From: Theodoxus fluviatilis
Lineage: Eukaryota; Mollusca; Gastropoda; Cycloneritida; Neritidae
Length of the DNA: 64,000 bases
Direction: 5' to 3'
Assembly (NCBI GenBank): GCA_034096865.1
Contig: JAWQFJ010001142.1
Coordinates: forward strand, 217,481 to 281,480
A program made the position numbers and the translations under genes. Numbering within the stretch: the stretch's first letter is position 1; every line of letters starts with the position of its first letter. This document shows, in pieces, positions 58,401 through 64,000 of this stretch. A model generated the notes under the pieces. That model made no database searches. It was not told the DNA's origin and saw only the letters and a list, made by a program, of their open reading frames with translations.

Positions 58401-60631
58401 CCCAGTTCTCTCGCCCCGCTGACACAAGGCTGGCACTGACCCTGCCTCTGTGGATGAATCAGTTCCATGGTGGACAACTTCTATCTGAGTGGATGAATTA
58501 ATTCAATGGTGGACAACTTCTATCTGAGTGGATGAATTAATTCCATGGTGGACAACTTCTATCTGAGTGGATGAATTAATTCAATGGTGGACAACTTCTA
58601 TATGAGTGGATGAATTAATTCAATGGTGGACAACTTCTATCTGAGTGGATAAATTAATTCAATGGTGGACAACTTCTATATGAGTGGATGAATTAATTCA
58701 ATGGTGGACAACTTCTATCTGAGTGGATGAATTAATTCCATGGTGGACAACTTCTATCTGAGTGGATGAATTAATTCAATGGTGGACAACTTCTATCTGA
58801 GTGGATGAATTACAAGTAAATTCACAAAGGACGCCTTCCTACCTCTGTGGATGATTTCGTTGGAGTGGCACCAGTAGATGGCGCGACACAGCTGGAAGGT
58901 GTAGCTTCGGACCTGCTCCACTGGAACTCCGTTGGGCATCTCCTCCAGCAGCTCCAGCATGTTCTGTGCAAGAAACATAGGTATGATGTAGATATGCATA
59001 CACACGTAGATATGTATGTATGTATGTTACACAATTTCCATAGCACTAATTCCATAATCCTGTCACAGAGCAAAAAAGTTGGTCTTCAGTCGTCCCTGGA
59101 ATTACATGTACAGTGGGGCCTCTGCCTGTTGAACTGTCCAAGCCAGACTGTTCCACAGCTGCAGTGCAGACCACTGGAAAGTTCCGCCTCCAGAAGCCTT
59201 ACATAAATACAGGTACATATCACATATCAATTACAGATAACAGCAGCTCCATCATATACATTGAGTTCCTGTACAAGTGCTAAATAAAAATACATGTACA
59301 TGTACTTAACACAATATCTAGTCCCCATGCTTTGAGCAAACTTCTTCTCTGAAGATAATTTCAGGAAATTTTCTAACAAATTCATGGAAAAGATAAACAA
59401 ATCAAAGGTATTCAACAGTAATTCTACTGATATAAAACAAGTTTGAGTTTAGATGTGTGCATGCATGCATACAGGGATGTTTCTGTCGGCTCATGCATTA
59501 TGTGTGCAGAGATAATTGTACTGCAAGTATGCACAAGTCAAAGTGCCTGCAGTACTGTGCCTGTCCTTTGTGCATCACATTCCTCACTAAGAGACCCTTT
59601 ATTCATCATCAATACTTTCCCCCAAGCTCACTCCCTCAGGGTAGGGTAAAAAAACAGCCAAGAAATAAAGCTTTCAGCAGAAAGATAATCCCCTGCCATT
59701 CATTGGCACCAGAGAGTAATTACACACCAATAAACCTCCCAGGCCACAAATCAGCAAGGACCTCAAAGCGAGCCACACCTTATAGACCCAATAGCCAGGG
59801 TAGTGTGGTTACAGCCAAGCACAGCACACAGTCAGCCAGCCAGGAGATTAGCAGCGGTCTCACACCAAACTCCCAGCCACAAACAATCAGGCCTCCTCTG
59901 TATCATACCCCAACACAATCACCCATGGAGAGGAAGTCGAAGAAAGAAAAAAAAATTAAAGAATCAATCCTGCCATTGGTGCAGCTGTCACAGAGCACCC
60001 ACTCACCCTCTCCACATATTCAAAGACCAGGTACAGCTTCCCTTTCCGCCTGAACGCCTCCCGCAGCTCCACAATGTTCTCCTGCTTCAGGGTTCGCAAC
60101 ATCTTCAGCTCGCGAAGTGTTGTCCGCTTCACATCCTCATTTTCTATGAGATGAGAACGAGAGGACAAGAGGTAAATTCACTGAGGGTAAAAGACTGATT
60201 CTCAGGCATAACAACGAACTTTCATTTGTTTATTGACAAGGTAATATAATCATGACCAAACAGAATACTGGCAATATTCTACATTAGTTTACCTTGAATT
60301 ATACAGATTTGGAAAATAAGCAGTTCTCATAAATTCATTCATGATATCACATTCTGCAGACCTAAACACTTCTAATGTAGGAAAACGATACAGCGAAAAG
60401 TGCATTTGATACATATTAAAAAACTTTCATGCCATTATAACTTTCAGGAAAACTTAACTGCAAACATACAAAATTTTAAACCATCCCTCACTCGTAAACG
60501 GAATGGAAATGTCACTGATCAATATAATTCGTGCCAACAGCAACAAGAGTGTTTATTCAGTAAACAAAGCAAACAATGCCTTTACCTTCACTGTCTTTGA
60601 ACTTCTTTATGGCCACCATCTCGCCTGTCTC
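27883..60631 (-). CDS. CDKL5: CDKL5-like serine/threonine kinase, 15 exons, 5' end off window
   Basis: Fifteen exons joined in phase give 914 residues from VAIKKF (beta-3 lysine) to a stop. Kinase residues 1-260 contain TTLRELKML (helix C Glu), HRDIKPEN (catalytic loop, split between two exons), DFG, a TEY activation motif ([16 protein letters not shown]) and [40 protein letters not shown] and [10 protein letters not shown] favour CDKL5 over CDKL1-4. The tail of about 650 residues is Ser/Pro/Lys-rich and poorly conserved, with a long exon as in vertebrate CDKL5. Total length would be about 950 residues, close to the 960-1030 of the human isoforms. The family is a CMGC kinase that phosphorylates microtubule and cilium-associated proteins (established for vertebrates). 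The glycine-rich loop exon was not found in 60632-64000. Confidence 0.92.
28461..28531 (+). repeat. G-rich tract with quadruplex potential
   Basis: A run of more than ten GGG or GGGG blocks separated by single T or short spacers on +, i.e. C-rich on the CDKL5-like sense strand, about 255 bp upstream of its last exon. Confidence 0.9.
28758..29590 (+). repeat. 42-bp minisatellite, about 18-19 copies, with framing repeats
   Basis: Units of AGTGTGCAGGCACCAGACAC, TACTGATGAGAACTGCTTGC and TC. A separate word, ATGTTGCTGTCAGCATCAAG plus ACTTGCAGTG, occurs at both edges (28802 and 29556) and partly inside (28973). Because 42 is a multiple of 3, 14-residue periodic open frames exist on both strands. 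They are not treated as genes. Confidence 0.95.
30140..31975 (-). repeat. 28-bp minisatellite, about 65 diverged copies
   Basis: On + the unit is GTAGTGATTTGAATAGGGCC plus TGGTTTTT, with many variants. Between 31290 and 31700 a longer block of about 197 bp is itself duplicated (GTAGTGATTCAAACAAGG at 31321 and 31518). The open frames of up to 233 codons on - reflect a stop-poor unit whose length is not a multiple of 3. Confidence 0.95.
32557..32687 (+). repeat. 19-bp tandem repeat, 6-7 copies
   Basis: Units GGAGTGCTGGTAACCAAAA with GATAACC and GGTAACT variants. Confidence 0.93.
32690..33776. other. Intron of CDKL5-like gene, nothing recognised
   Basis: AT-rich unique sequence with short open frames only; none shows a recognisable motif. 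Confidence 0.5.
33777..34022 (-). CDS. CDKL5: CDKL5-like tail exon (next to last)
   Basis: The acceptor is GACTGCAAATTTCAG and the donor is GTGAGTACAG at 33776 and below. Phase 0 both ends, 82 residues: [20 protein letters not shown], then an Asp/Arg-rich segment, ending [11 protein letters not shown]. Basic, Ser/Pro-rich. Confidence 0.85.
34200..34405 (+). repeat. 41-bp tandem repeat, 5 copies
   Basis: Units of CATGGTGGTCTTTCTTTAAT, ACCCAACCACAGCAGTGAAG and G, nearly identical. Confidence 0.95.
34770..34970 (-). repeat. SINE-like repeat, reverse copy
   Basis: On - the sequence has CCCTGTGGGTTGGAGTAAGA and TGACTAGGGATCTTGAC, then towards 34790 a diverged CTGATAAGCCATAAATC block, the head and tail of the same family as at 9970, 10778 and 54331. 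Confidence 0.55.
35131..35250 (+). repeat. (CT)n / CCCT pyrimidine tract next to a CDKL5-like splice donor
   Basis: CT dinucleotides with C-runs. On - this is a (GA)n tract that begins seven bases into the intron after the donor GTGAGTAGAG. Confidence 0.95.
35253..35334 (-). CDS. CDKL5: CDKL5-like exon with lysine run
   Basis: The acceptor is TGTTTTGTTTTGCAAG and the donor is GTGAGTAGAG. Phase 2 in, phase 0 out. Encodes [20 protein letters not shown] then KKKKFYA. The lysine run may correspond to the poly-Lys segment in the tail of vertebrate CDKL5 (inference). An AAG acceptor is less usual, but the phases fit both neighbours exactly. Confidence 0.85.
35335..36900. other. Intron of CDKL5-like gene, nothing recognised
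   Basis: AT-rich sequence with a local triple repeat of ACTTTTTTCCAC-like words near 36477-36530. No supported gene. Confidence 0.5.
36925..37925 (+). repeat. 77-bp minisatellite, about 13 copies
   Basis: Units of TCAAAGTTTCCATGCATCAG, ACTGGGGTGAGGAGAAGTGT, GGCGTCCTCTAGATTGAGGT and ACACTGGCCCAGACCTG. Variant sites (GCAGTCC, GCCGTCC or GGCGTCC; ACTGG or ACAGG; CTGTC or CTGCC) alternate, showing block amplification. Confidence 0.96.
38620..38985 (+). repeat. 41-bp tandem repeat, about 9 copies
   Basis: Units of CACCTCAGCAATGCATGGTG then GCGTGCTAGGACAAAATGCA and A. ACAAAATGCAA and ACCAAAAGCAAG versions occur. It ends about 55 bp downstream (on -) of a CDKL5-like exon. Confidence 0.95.
39039..39204 (-). 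CDS. CDKL5: CDKL5-like tail exon with RDT repeats
   Basis: The acceptor is GCTTGCTGTTACAG and the donor is GTAAAGTTCC. Phase 1 in, phase 2 out, fitting both neighbours. Encodes [20 protein letters not shown], then [20 protein letters not shown] and a Ser/His/Thr tail. A 9-base tandem repeat (GACACCCGG) encodes the Arg-Asp-Thr series. Confidence 0.85.
39205..41883. other. Intron of CDKL5-like gene, nothing recognised
   Basis: AT-rich. A short TGG-rich stretch lies at 40183-40250. Short open frames on both strands have no recognisable domains or consistent splice phases. Confidence 0.5.
41884..42729 (-). mobile_element. AAGGTCA-rich nonautonomous element, copy 4
   Basis: Full-length reverse-oriented copy from GTGAGTC at 42729 to GACTCACATGC near 41895. 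The outer tail GCCCTTCTTG is shortened to GGGCTTTGTT. It differs from copies 1, 2 and 5 at many sites (for example a CAATCTCAAAAACTTCAGAG block), so it belongs to an older subfamily like copy 3. Confidence 0.85.
42971..43070 (-). CDS. CDKL5: CDKL5-like tail exon
   Basis: The acceptor is CTGTTGGCAGTTGCAG and the donor is GTAAGCACAG. Phase 0 in, phase 1 out. Encodes [20 protein letters not shown] then [13 protein letters not shown]. Basic; function unknown. Confidence 0.88.
43365..43615. repeat. Two diverged copies of a short dispersed repeat
   Basis: ACAAAACAAGGTCAACATTT with CGAGTAGAAACTCTTCTTC at 43375-43415 recurs as CCAAACAAGGTCAATGTTTA with GAGTAGAGATTCTTCTTC at about 43572-43612. The family is not identified. 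Confidence 0.5.
43769..43882 (-). CDS. CDKL5: CDKL5-like tail exon
   Basis: The acceptor is CACTGTTTTTGTTTCAG and the donor is GTAGGACTCC. Phase 0 both ends, 38 residues: [20 protein letters not shown] then [18 protein letters not shown]. Highly charged and helical-looking. Confidence 0.88.
44170..47608 (+). repeat. 16-bp minisatellite, about 214 copies, 3.4 kb
   Basis: Units of CATGCTCTATCGTAGT repeated without length change. Common variants are CATAGT, TGTAGT or CGTGGT and CACGCTC. It fills most of the CDKL5-like intron between exons at 43769 and 48461 and has no long open frame. Confidence 0.98.
47720..47815 (+). repeat. CA-rich microsatellite
   Basis: ACACACAC blocks with CATATG and CATTC interruptions; a similar tract lies at 48306-48440. 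Confidence 0.9.
48306..48440 (+). repeat. CA-rich microsatellite beside CDKL5-like long exon
   Basis: (CA)n with CATTC interruptions, ending about 20 bp from the donor of the 820-bp exon. Confidence 0.9.
48461..49280 (-). CDS. CDKL5: CDKL5-like long tail exon
   Basis: The acceptor is AATCTGTCTCGTCACAG and the donor is GTAGGAAGAG. Phase 2 in, phase 0 out, 820 bp, about 273 residues. Begins [20 protein letters not shown], is rich in Ser, Pro, Lys and Asp, and ends SPKADRRK. Low complexity, probably disordered. Many SP and TP sites (TPPKDSK, SPMPG, TPSD) could be phosphorylated. A comparable long exon exists in vertebrate CDKL5. Confidence 0.9.
49657..49823 (-). CDS. CDKL5: CDKL5-like exon: end of kinase domain
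   Basis: The acceptor is TGTGTTGAGCAG and the donor is GTGGTTACTG. Phase 0 in, phase 2 out. Encodes [20 protein letters not shown] then [10 protein letters not shown], the kinase C-terminal helices (LDPxxR-like Arg conserved), then a basic [10 protein letters not shown] segment that may act in nuclear import (inference). Confidence 0.92.
50097..50270 (+). mobile_element. Possible short solo LTR
   Basis: Starts TGTGTTACAC, has AATAAA at 50209 followed by GCCGGTATCC, and ends CATCACGACA. The TG-to-CA borders and internal poly(A) signal suggest an LTR. No target duplication or second LTR was seen. Confidence 0.3.
50452..50532 (-). CDS. CDKL5: CDKL5-like kinase exon
   Basis: The acceptor is CACCTCTGTCTCTCAG and the donor is GTCAGGAAATC (a weak donor). 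Phase 0 both ends, 27 residues: [20 protein letters not shown] then VLIDFME. Clear match to the subdomain XI segment of CDKL5. Confidence 0.92.
50950..51320 (-). mobile_element. Possible solo LTR or promoter-bearing repeat
   Basis: On - it starts near TGTGACACAG, carries a TATA box (GGTATATAAGGAGCG, near 51230) and an AATAAAG poly(A) word (near 51028-51033) about 200 bp downstream. This spacing is typical of an LTR, and GC content is higher than the surroundings. Borders are uncertain; no internal retrotransposon region remains. Confidence 0.4.
51481..51531 (-). pseudogene. Diverged second copy of a CDKL5-like exon end
   Basis: On - [15 protein letters not shown] parallels [14 protein letters not shown] from the exon at 53767. 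It lies at the far side of the 49-bp array and is preceded by a splice-like CTTAAACTTGTCAG. It could be a duplicated exon remnant. Chance similarity over about 15 codons is not excluded. Confidence 0.4.
51541..53785 (-). repeat. 49-bp minisatellite, about 45 copies, derived from a CDKL5-like exon-intron junction
   Basis: On - each unit reads AGATACCAGGGTCTCAAG (the last six codons of the neighbouring exon) and then GTACCAGAAAGCTGTC or GCACCAGAAAGCTGTC followed by TTGTTTTTCCTTGTC. The first copy is the true exon end. All three - frames stay open for 739-852 codons since the unit has no stops and its length is 3n+1. These are not separate genes. Confidence 0.95.
53767..53956 (-). CDS. CDKL5: CDKL5-like kinase exon ending inside the 49-bp array
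   Basis: The acceptor is TTTTTACTTGCAG and the donor is AAG/GTACCAG at 53766-53765. Phase 2 in, phase 0 out. Encodes [20 protein letters not shown], then [20 protein letters not shown] and [10 protein letters not shown] to NPRYQGLK. The end matches the homologous boundary, where FPAV follows in the next exon. Similar GT-bearing units recur at 53619, 53276, 53031, 52982 and 52835. Confidence 0.93.
54245..54425 (-). repeat. SINE-like repeat, reverse copy, with expanded (ATCC)n tail
   Basis: On - CCCCTGTGGGTTTGGGGTAA opens the copy, then CTACAAAGGCTGATAGGCCA, TAAAACGCT and about 20 ATCC units (GGAT on +, 54245-54330). It gives the best view of the family's 3' tail. Confidence 0.65.
54731..54821 (-). 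CDS. CDKL5: CDKL5-like kinase exon with TEY activation loop
   Basis: The acceptor is TTTTGCATGCCAG and the donor is GTGAGTGGG. Phase 1 in, phase 2 out. Encodes [20 protein letters not shown] then [13 protein letters not shown] is the dual-phosphorylation-type motif of the CDKL family. Confidence 0.95.
55209..55268 (-). CDS. CDKL5: CDKL5-like kinase exon: catalytic loop to DFG
   Basis: The acceptor is TTGTATTTTTTCAG and the donor is GTAAGTAGG. 60 bp, phase 1 both ends. Encodes [20 protein letters not shown] with the G split by the next intron. Contains the catalytic Asp and the metal-binding Asp of DFG. Confidence 0.95.
55398..55465 (-). repeat. (ATT)n tract at the 3' end of the LINE
   Basis: About 22 ATT units on -, directly after the non-LTR retrotransposon 3' region; probably its microsatellite tail. 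Confidence 0.85.
55466..57856 (-). mobile_element. Non-LTR retrotransposon (CR1/Jockey-like group), 5'-truncated
   Basis: On - from about 57856: [62 protein letters not shown] and the YADD catalytic box (57309-57320), which are reverse-transcriptase blocks. After an inserted element the frame resumes [20 protein letters not shown] and YLGVHIDQ. A typical LINE C-terminal block follows at 55605-55871 ([19 protein letters not shown]). Stops and frameshifts separate the pieces, so it is inactive. It sits in the CDKL5-like intron between the DFG and HRD exons. Clade assignment is by resemblance only. Confidence 0.85.
56394..57271 (-). mobile_element. AAGGTCA-rich nonautonomous element, copy 5, inside the LINE
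   Basis: Complete reverse copy of 878 bp, close to copies 1 and 2, with an expanded GGAC/GTCC run (57182-57230). Inserted after a T run in the LINE's reverse-transcriptase region. The outer side reads CTTCTTG then TT, as in copies 1 and 2. Confidence 0.9.
57857..58322 (+). repeat. CAGA/CACA-rich microsatellite with poly-C
   Basis: A C run (57858-57878) and (CA)n are followed by a long CAGACAGACACACAGG-type array (57960-58322) at the truncated 5' edge of the LINE. Long open frames on both strands are compositional. Confidence 0.95.
58464..58812 (+). repeat. 39-bp tandem repeat, about 9 copies, 30 bp from a CDKL5-like donor
   Basis: Units of TCCATGGTGGACAACTTCTA plus TCTGAGTGGATGAATTAAT with CAATGG and TATATGAG variants. 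Confidence 0.95.
58843..58963 (-). CDS. CDKL5: CDKL5-like kinase exon (helices D-E to HR)
   Basis: The acceptor is TATGTTTCTTGCACAG and the donor is GTAGGAAGG. Phase 0 in, phase 1 out. Encodes [20 protein letters not shown] then [30 protein letters not shown] is a CDKL5 signature. Confidence 0.96.
58964..60006. other. Intron of CDKL5-like gene, nothing recognised
   Basis: A 198-codon + frame (59457-60053) overlaps the next exon antisense, has no recognisable domain, and is not accepted as a gene. Confidence 0.5.
60007..60143 (-). CDS. CDKL5: CDKL5-like kinase exon (helix C to hinge)
   Basis: The acceptor is CGTTCTCATCTCATAG and the donor is GTGAGTGGG. Phase 1 in, phase 0 out. Encodes [20 protein letters not shown], then [20 protein letters not shown] and EYVER. 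Helix C Glu in LRELKML and hinge FEYVE are visible. Confidence 0.96.
60586..60631 (-). CDS. CDKL5: CDKL5-like kinase exon with catalytic lysine
   Basis: The acceptor is ATCTTTCAG and the donor is GTAAAGGC. 46 bp, phase 0 in, phase 1 out. Encodes [19 protein letters not shown] holds the ATP-anchoring Lys. The preceding exon is not in the window. Confidence 0.94.
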
Positions 60632-62640
60632 CTGAAAGATCAGTGAAAAAGCATTTGCCTCAAGATCAATGGGAAAATATTTGTCTACAGATCAATGAAA
60701 ATGTTTGTCTAAGGCAAAGCCATATCGATCAAATACACACCCTGGGTGGCAGGTCGTTCACCTGATCCAAGTAGTTCTGCAACACTCACTTCAGAGCAGA
60801 GAAAGAGACTTTGAGCAGGTTCCACACATAGAGTGTCTGATCTGAGGCAAGGCACAGGCCCAACCACAAAAAACCCTTTCATGCATTCCCGCCATTCATC
60901 CAGCACACAGGCTGTAGAGGTGGCCACTCTCCAAAGGCAGCTTGAGGTTCCAAAGAAAGTGGCAGCCTCCACAAAGCCTCCAGCAGTCCCACTCCTGGGG
61001 GAGAACTGATTGATGGCTGGTCTTGTTCACGCCTCATGTCAAGCATGGCTCTCCCACAGCAAGGACTACACGGCATGCTCCACAGTTCTCACTGTGTACT
61101 TGAGTGGCATGGTGAGGTCCAAGTTTGGAAAACTGAGAAGAGCATTTTTGTGAACATACTTTCAAAATTACTCAATTAGGCTGACAGCTCTGAAAACATG
61201 CACATCTAGATATTTAGAACCCCTGCAGTGATAATGAATATTCAAAATGCTTTTAATCTTATGTTGTCTTTTGAGAAACTTAAAAAAATGTATAATGCTA
61301 GTTGCTGGTGTATCTTTTTTTATCACACAAAATTAAGTTTTTCTGTCTCAGGCATGCTATTATCTCCACAGGCACCATAAGAACTGGCATGACTTTTGCA
61401 AATAAAAACAGTCCTCAGAAGATGAACTTAATATTTCTAGTAATAACTATCAATAAGAAACAAACACACGACAAACACCAAAATCATGTAATAAATCTAG
61501 TAATAAAAAAGTTGTAACAATCTTCTGAAAAACCATAGACAAAGAATCAAATGATCACAAATATATATGTAAGGGCTTGTTCATTTTTAACAAAAGGAAT
61601 CAAAGTGATATCTATCGGTACCTCCTGGTTGAAACAAAAGTGAATTACATGTTTTTCTACACATCTAAATGACGCCAAGGGAAAACATGATCTCAAACAC
61701 TGGCGCCAAGACCACAATAATCTGGCACACTGGAAGGAGGAACAGTGAAACAAGGAATCAGTCAAAAGCAGAATCCTTTTTCTGACACGTAACTCCAAGT
61801 CTGAAACAGCACCCACACTTCCTGCCCTGCACTCAGCAAAGGGCTGGAGAGAATGGGACTGGAAGCAAAGGCACAGAGACTGACAATGCAACAATGTGCT
61901 AAGTGCTGGATCAATGACCCGCAGAAGCTTGCTGAACTGTGGCATGAATTATATGCATGCCTTCATGGGGCAATATGGCCTCACTTCACTGCTGTGAAAT
62001 GGCCTGAAACAACTTGCATGCTTATGCTTCACCGCAGATTAAACTTCATGCACCAGTGCCCACTAATCTATTGTGTAAGATAGGTCCCTTCCAAATTATA
62101 GTTCAGCTGTGAGCATGATATTCCCAGTGTTCTATATTTCTCTGTTTATGCCAAGTCTATGTACCTACTTCCAAGTAATCCATAAGTAGGTCTGTGAAAG
62201 CTTCCATGTCTCAAAATACTTCTGCACAATCTCACTGTGTTCTTGTATTCTTTGACTACAGTTGGCTGGCTGAATAATAAATTTCTAAACACCCCATTCA
62301 CTTTAGTCTTTCTCCTAACATGGTGTTGACCATCAACACCAAGGTTAGCAGATAGAAAAGACAGTTTTGTTATCTTTCCACTGAGGAGCAAGCATTTCTC
62401 CTTCTCTTACCCATCTGACATCACCTTTGTTTGCTCTCTTGTTAAACTCTTTCACTTTTTCAGTGCAGTGGAAAACCTTTTCTATTTGTTGTGATGGTAC
62501 CGCATGCTTTTTTCCCTTAGCTAATAAAATGTTCATGAGCTGAAAAAAAGCAACCCAAAAAAACTAAAAAACCCACAATCTCATTGTGCTCTACACCATT
62601 TATGTGGAGGGTAGTTGTCTCCAAGTATTCATTAATGTAT
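60632..62640. other. First visible intron of CDKL5-like gene, nothing recognised
   Basis: No glycine-rich-loop exon was found on -. Short open frames lack domains. AT-rich unique sequence. Confidence 0.5.
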
Positions 62641-62646
62641 GTGTTT

Positions 62647-62649
<3 letters not shown>

Positions 62650-62737
<88 letters not shown>

Positions 62738-62745
62738 CGTGCGCA
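62650..62745 (+). repeat. (GT)n microsatellite
   Basis: About 45 uninterrupted GT units followed by GCGTGCGTGCGCATGC. Confidence 0.98.
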
Positions 62746-62852
62746 TGCATTTGTGGCAGTAAGAATATATTATAATCACATGGCTGTAAAATCTGGATGT
62801 CCATGCATGTGTTGCACATCAAGCTGAATGATCACTGTCATCCCCTCCAGGG

Positions 62853-63000
62853 GAAGCGTCACCCAAACTGGAAGCGTCACCCAAACTGGAAGCGTCTCCC
62901 AAACTGGAAGCGTCACCCAAACTGGAAGCGTCTCCCAAACTGGAAGCGTCACCCAAACTGGAAGCGTCACCCAAACTGGAAGCGTCACCCAAACTGGAAG
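62853..63000 (+). repeat. 18-bp tandem repeat, 8 copies
   Basis: Units GGAAGCGTCACCCAAACT with a GTCTCCC variant. The 18-bp length keeps frames open on both strands. Confidence 0.96.
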
Positions 63001-63035
63001 GCAAGGAATGGCCAAGGCAAAGCTGCTGAAGACAC

Positions 63036-64000
63036 CTGCTCCACACTGCAAAGTGAAGGCCAGAGGCCAGGCTTACAGGCCTATACACACTGCAAAGTGA
63101 AGGCCAGAGGCCAGGCTTACAGGCCTATACACACTGCAAAGTGAAGGCCAGAGGCCAGGCTTACAGGCCTATACATACTGCAAAGTGAAGGCCAGAGGCC
63201 AGGCTTACAGGCCTATACACACTGCAAAGTGAAGGCCAGAGGCCAGGCTTACAGGCCTATACATACTGCAAAGTGAAGGCCAGAGGCCAGGCTTACAGGC
63301 CTATACACACTGCAAAGTGAAGGCCAGAGGCCAGGCTTACAGGCCTATACACACTGCAAAGTGAAGACCAGAGGCCAGGCTTACAGGCCTATACATACTG
63401 CAAAGTGAAGGCCAGAGGCCAGGCTTACAGGCCTATACACACTGCAAAGTGAAGGCCAGAGGCCAGGCTTACAGGCCTATACATACTGCAAAGTGAAGGC
63501 CAGAGGCCAGGCTTACAGGCCTATACACACTGCAAAGTGAAGGCCAGAGGCCAGGCTTACAGGCCTATACACACTGCAAAGTGAAGGCCAGAGGCCAGGC
63601 TTACAGGCCTATACACACTGCAAAGTGAAGGCCAGAGGCCAGGCTTACAGGCCTATACATACTGCAAAGTGAAGGCCAGAGGCCAGGCTTACAGGCCTAT
63701 ACATACTGCAAAGTGAAGGCCAGAGGCCAGGCTTACAGGCCTATACACACTGCAAAGTGAAGGCCAGAGGCCAGGCTTACAGGCCTATACATACTGCAAA
63801 GTGAAGGCCAGAGGCCAGGCTTACAGGCCTATACATACTGCAAAGTGAAGGCCAGAGGCCAGGCTTACAGGCCTATACATACTGCAAAGTGAAGGCCAGA
63901 GGCCAGGCTTACAGGCCTATACATACTGCAAAGTGAAGGCCAGAGGCCAGGCTTACAGGCCTATACACACTGCAAAGTGAAGGCCAGAGGCCAGGCTTAC
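63036..64000 (+). repeat. 44-bp minisatellite, about 22 copies, running off the window
   Basis: Units of ACTGCAAAGTGAAGGCCAGA, GGCCAGGCTTACAGGCCTAT and ACAC or ACAT. The ACAC/ACAT site is a two-state variant. The array is cut by the window end. Confidence 0.97.

Noticed and set aside
57350..58477. 375-codon frame with Cys/Val/Ser-rich region, looking like a membrane protein
   Set aside because: The Cys-rich part is a CAGACACA microsatellite read in reverse; only the C-terminal part is real, and it is a LINE reverse transcriptase.
59457..60053. 198-codon + strand frame
   Set aside because: No domain, biased composition, and antisense to a secure kinase exon.

Overview
This is a eukaryotic, animal-type window. 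It has split genes with GT-AG introns, long introns packed with minisatellites, microsatellites and transposons, and no bacterial gene organisation. The repeat style suggests a mollusc, most likely a gastropod: an element family full of AAGGTCA words whose ends read GACTCACATGC, motifs of the GGGAGGTAACTC type, and short SINE-like repeats with ATCC or ACCA tails. The species assignment is inference.

Two conserved genes converge. On the + strand, five exons between 753 and 18048 encode the C-terminal DM15 region and stop codon of a LARP1 orthologue, a cap/TOP-mRNA-binding translation regulator. Its earlier exons lie left of the window. On the - strand, fifteen phase-consistent exons between 60631 and 27883 encode about 914 residues of a CDKL5-like protein kinase, from the beta-3 lysine motif to a stop codon. 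Only the first coding part (glycine-rich loop) is missing, beyond the right edge. Every exon boundary was chosen by eye from splice signals, and all phases join without a break. The 3' ends face each other somewhere in 18.1-27.9 kb.

Roughly a quarter of the window is tandem repeats with unit lengths of 16, 18, 19, 22, 28, 35, 39, 40, 41, 42, 44, 47, 49, 77 and 79 bp. Many start within tens of bases of an exon edge. The long repetitive open frames inside them are products of stop-free units, not genes. The most striking array is the 49-bp one (51.54-53.79 kb). Its unit contains the last 18 coding bases and the 5' splice site of a CDKL5 kinase exon, so the exon end has been multiplied about 45 times into the intron.

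Mobile elements: a mariner relic (1-639); a 5.6-kb hAT-like element holding a piggyBac relic, a Helitron helicase fragment, another hAT-like element and copies of the AAGGTCA element (4.06-9.63 kb); two further hAT-like elements (16.1 and 22.3 kb) with CAGACCTG ends and 6-bp target duplications; a non-LTR retrotransposon split by an AAGGTCA element (55.4-57.9 kb); and possible solo LTRs near 50.2 and 51.1 kb.

The best candidate for something undescribed is the CAGACCTG group. Each of its four families carries a stem-loop just inside the terminal inverted repeat. The stems differ completely in sequence yet pair perfectly, around a similar T-rich loop, and three of the four retain only the N-terminal zinc-finger part of a transposase.
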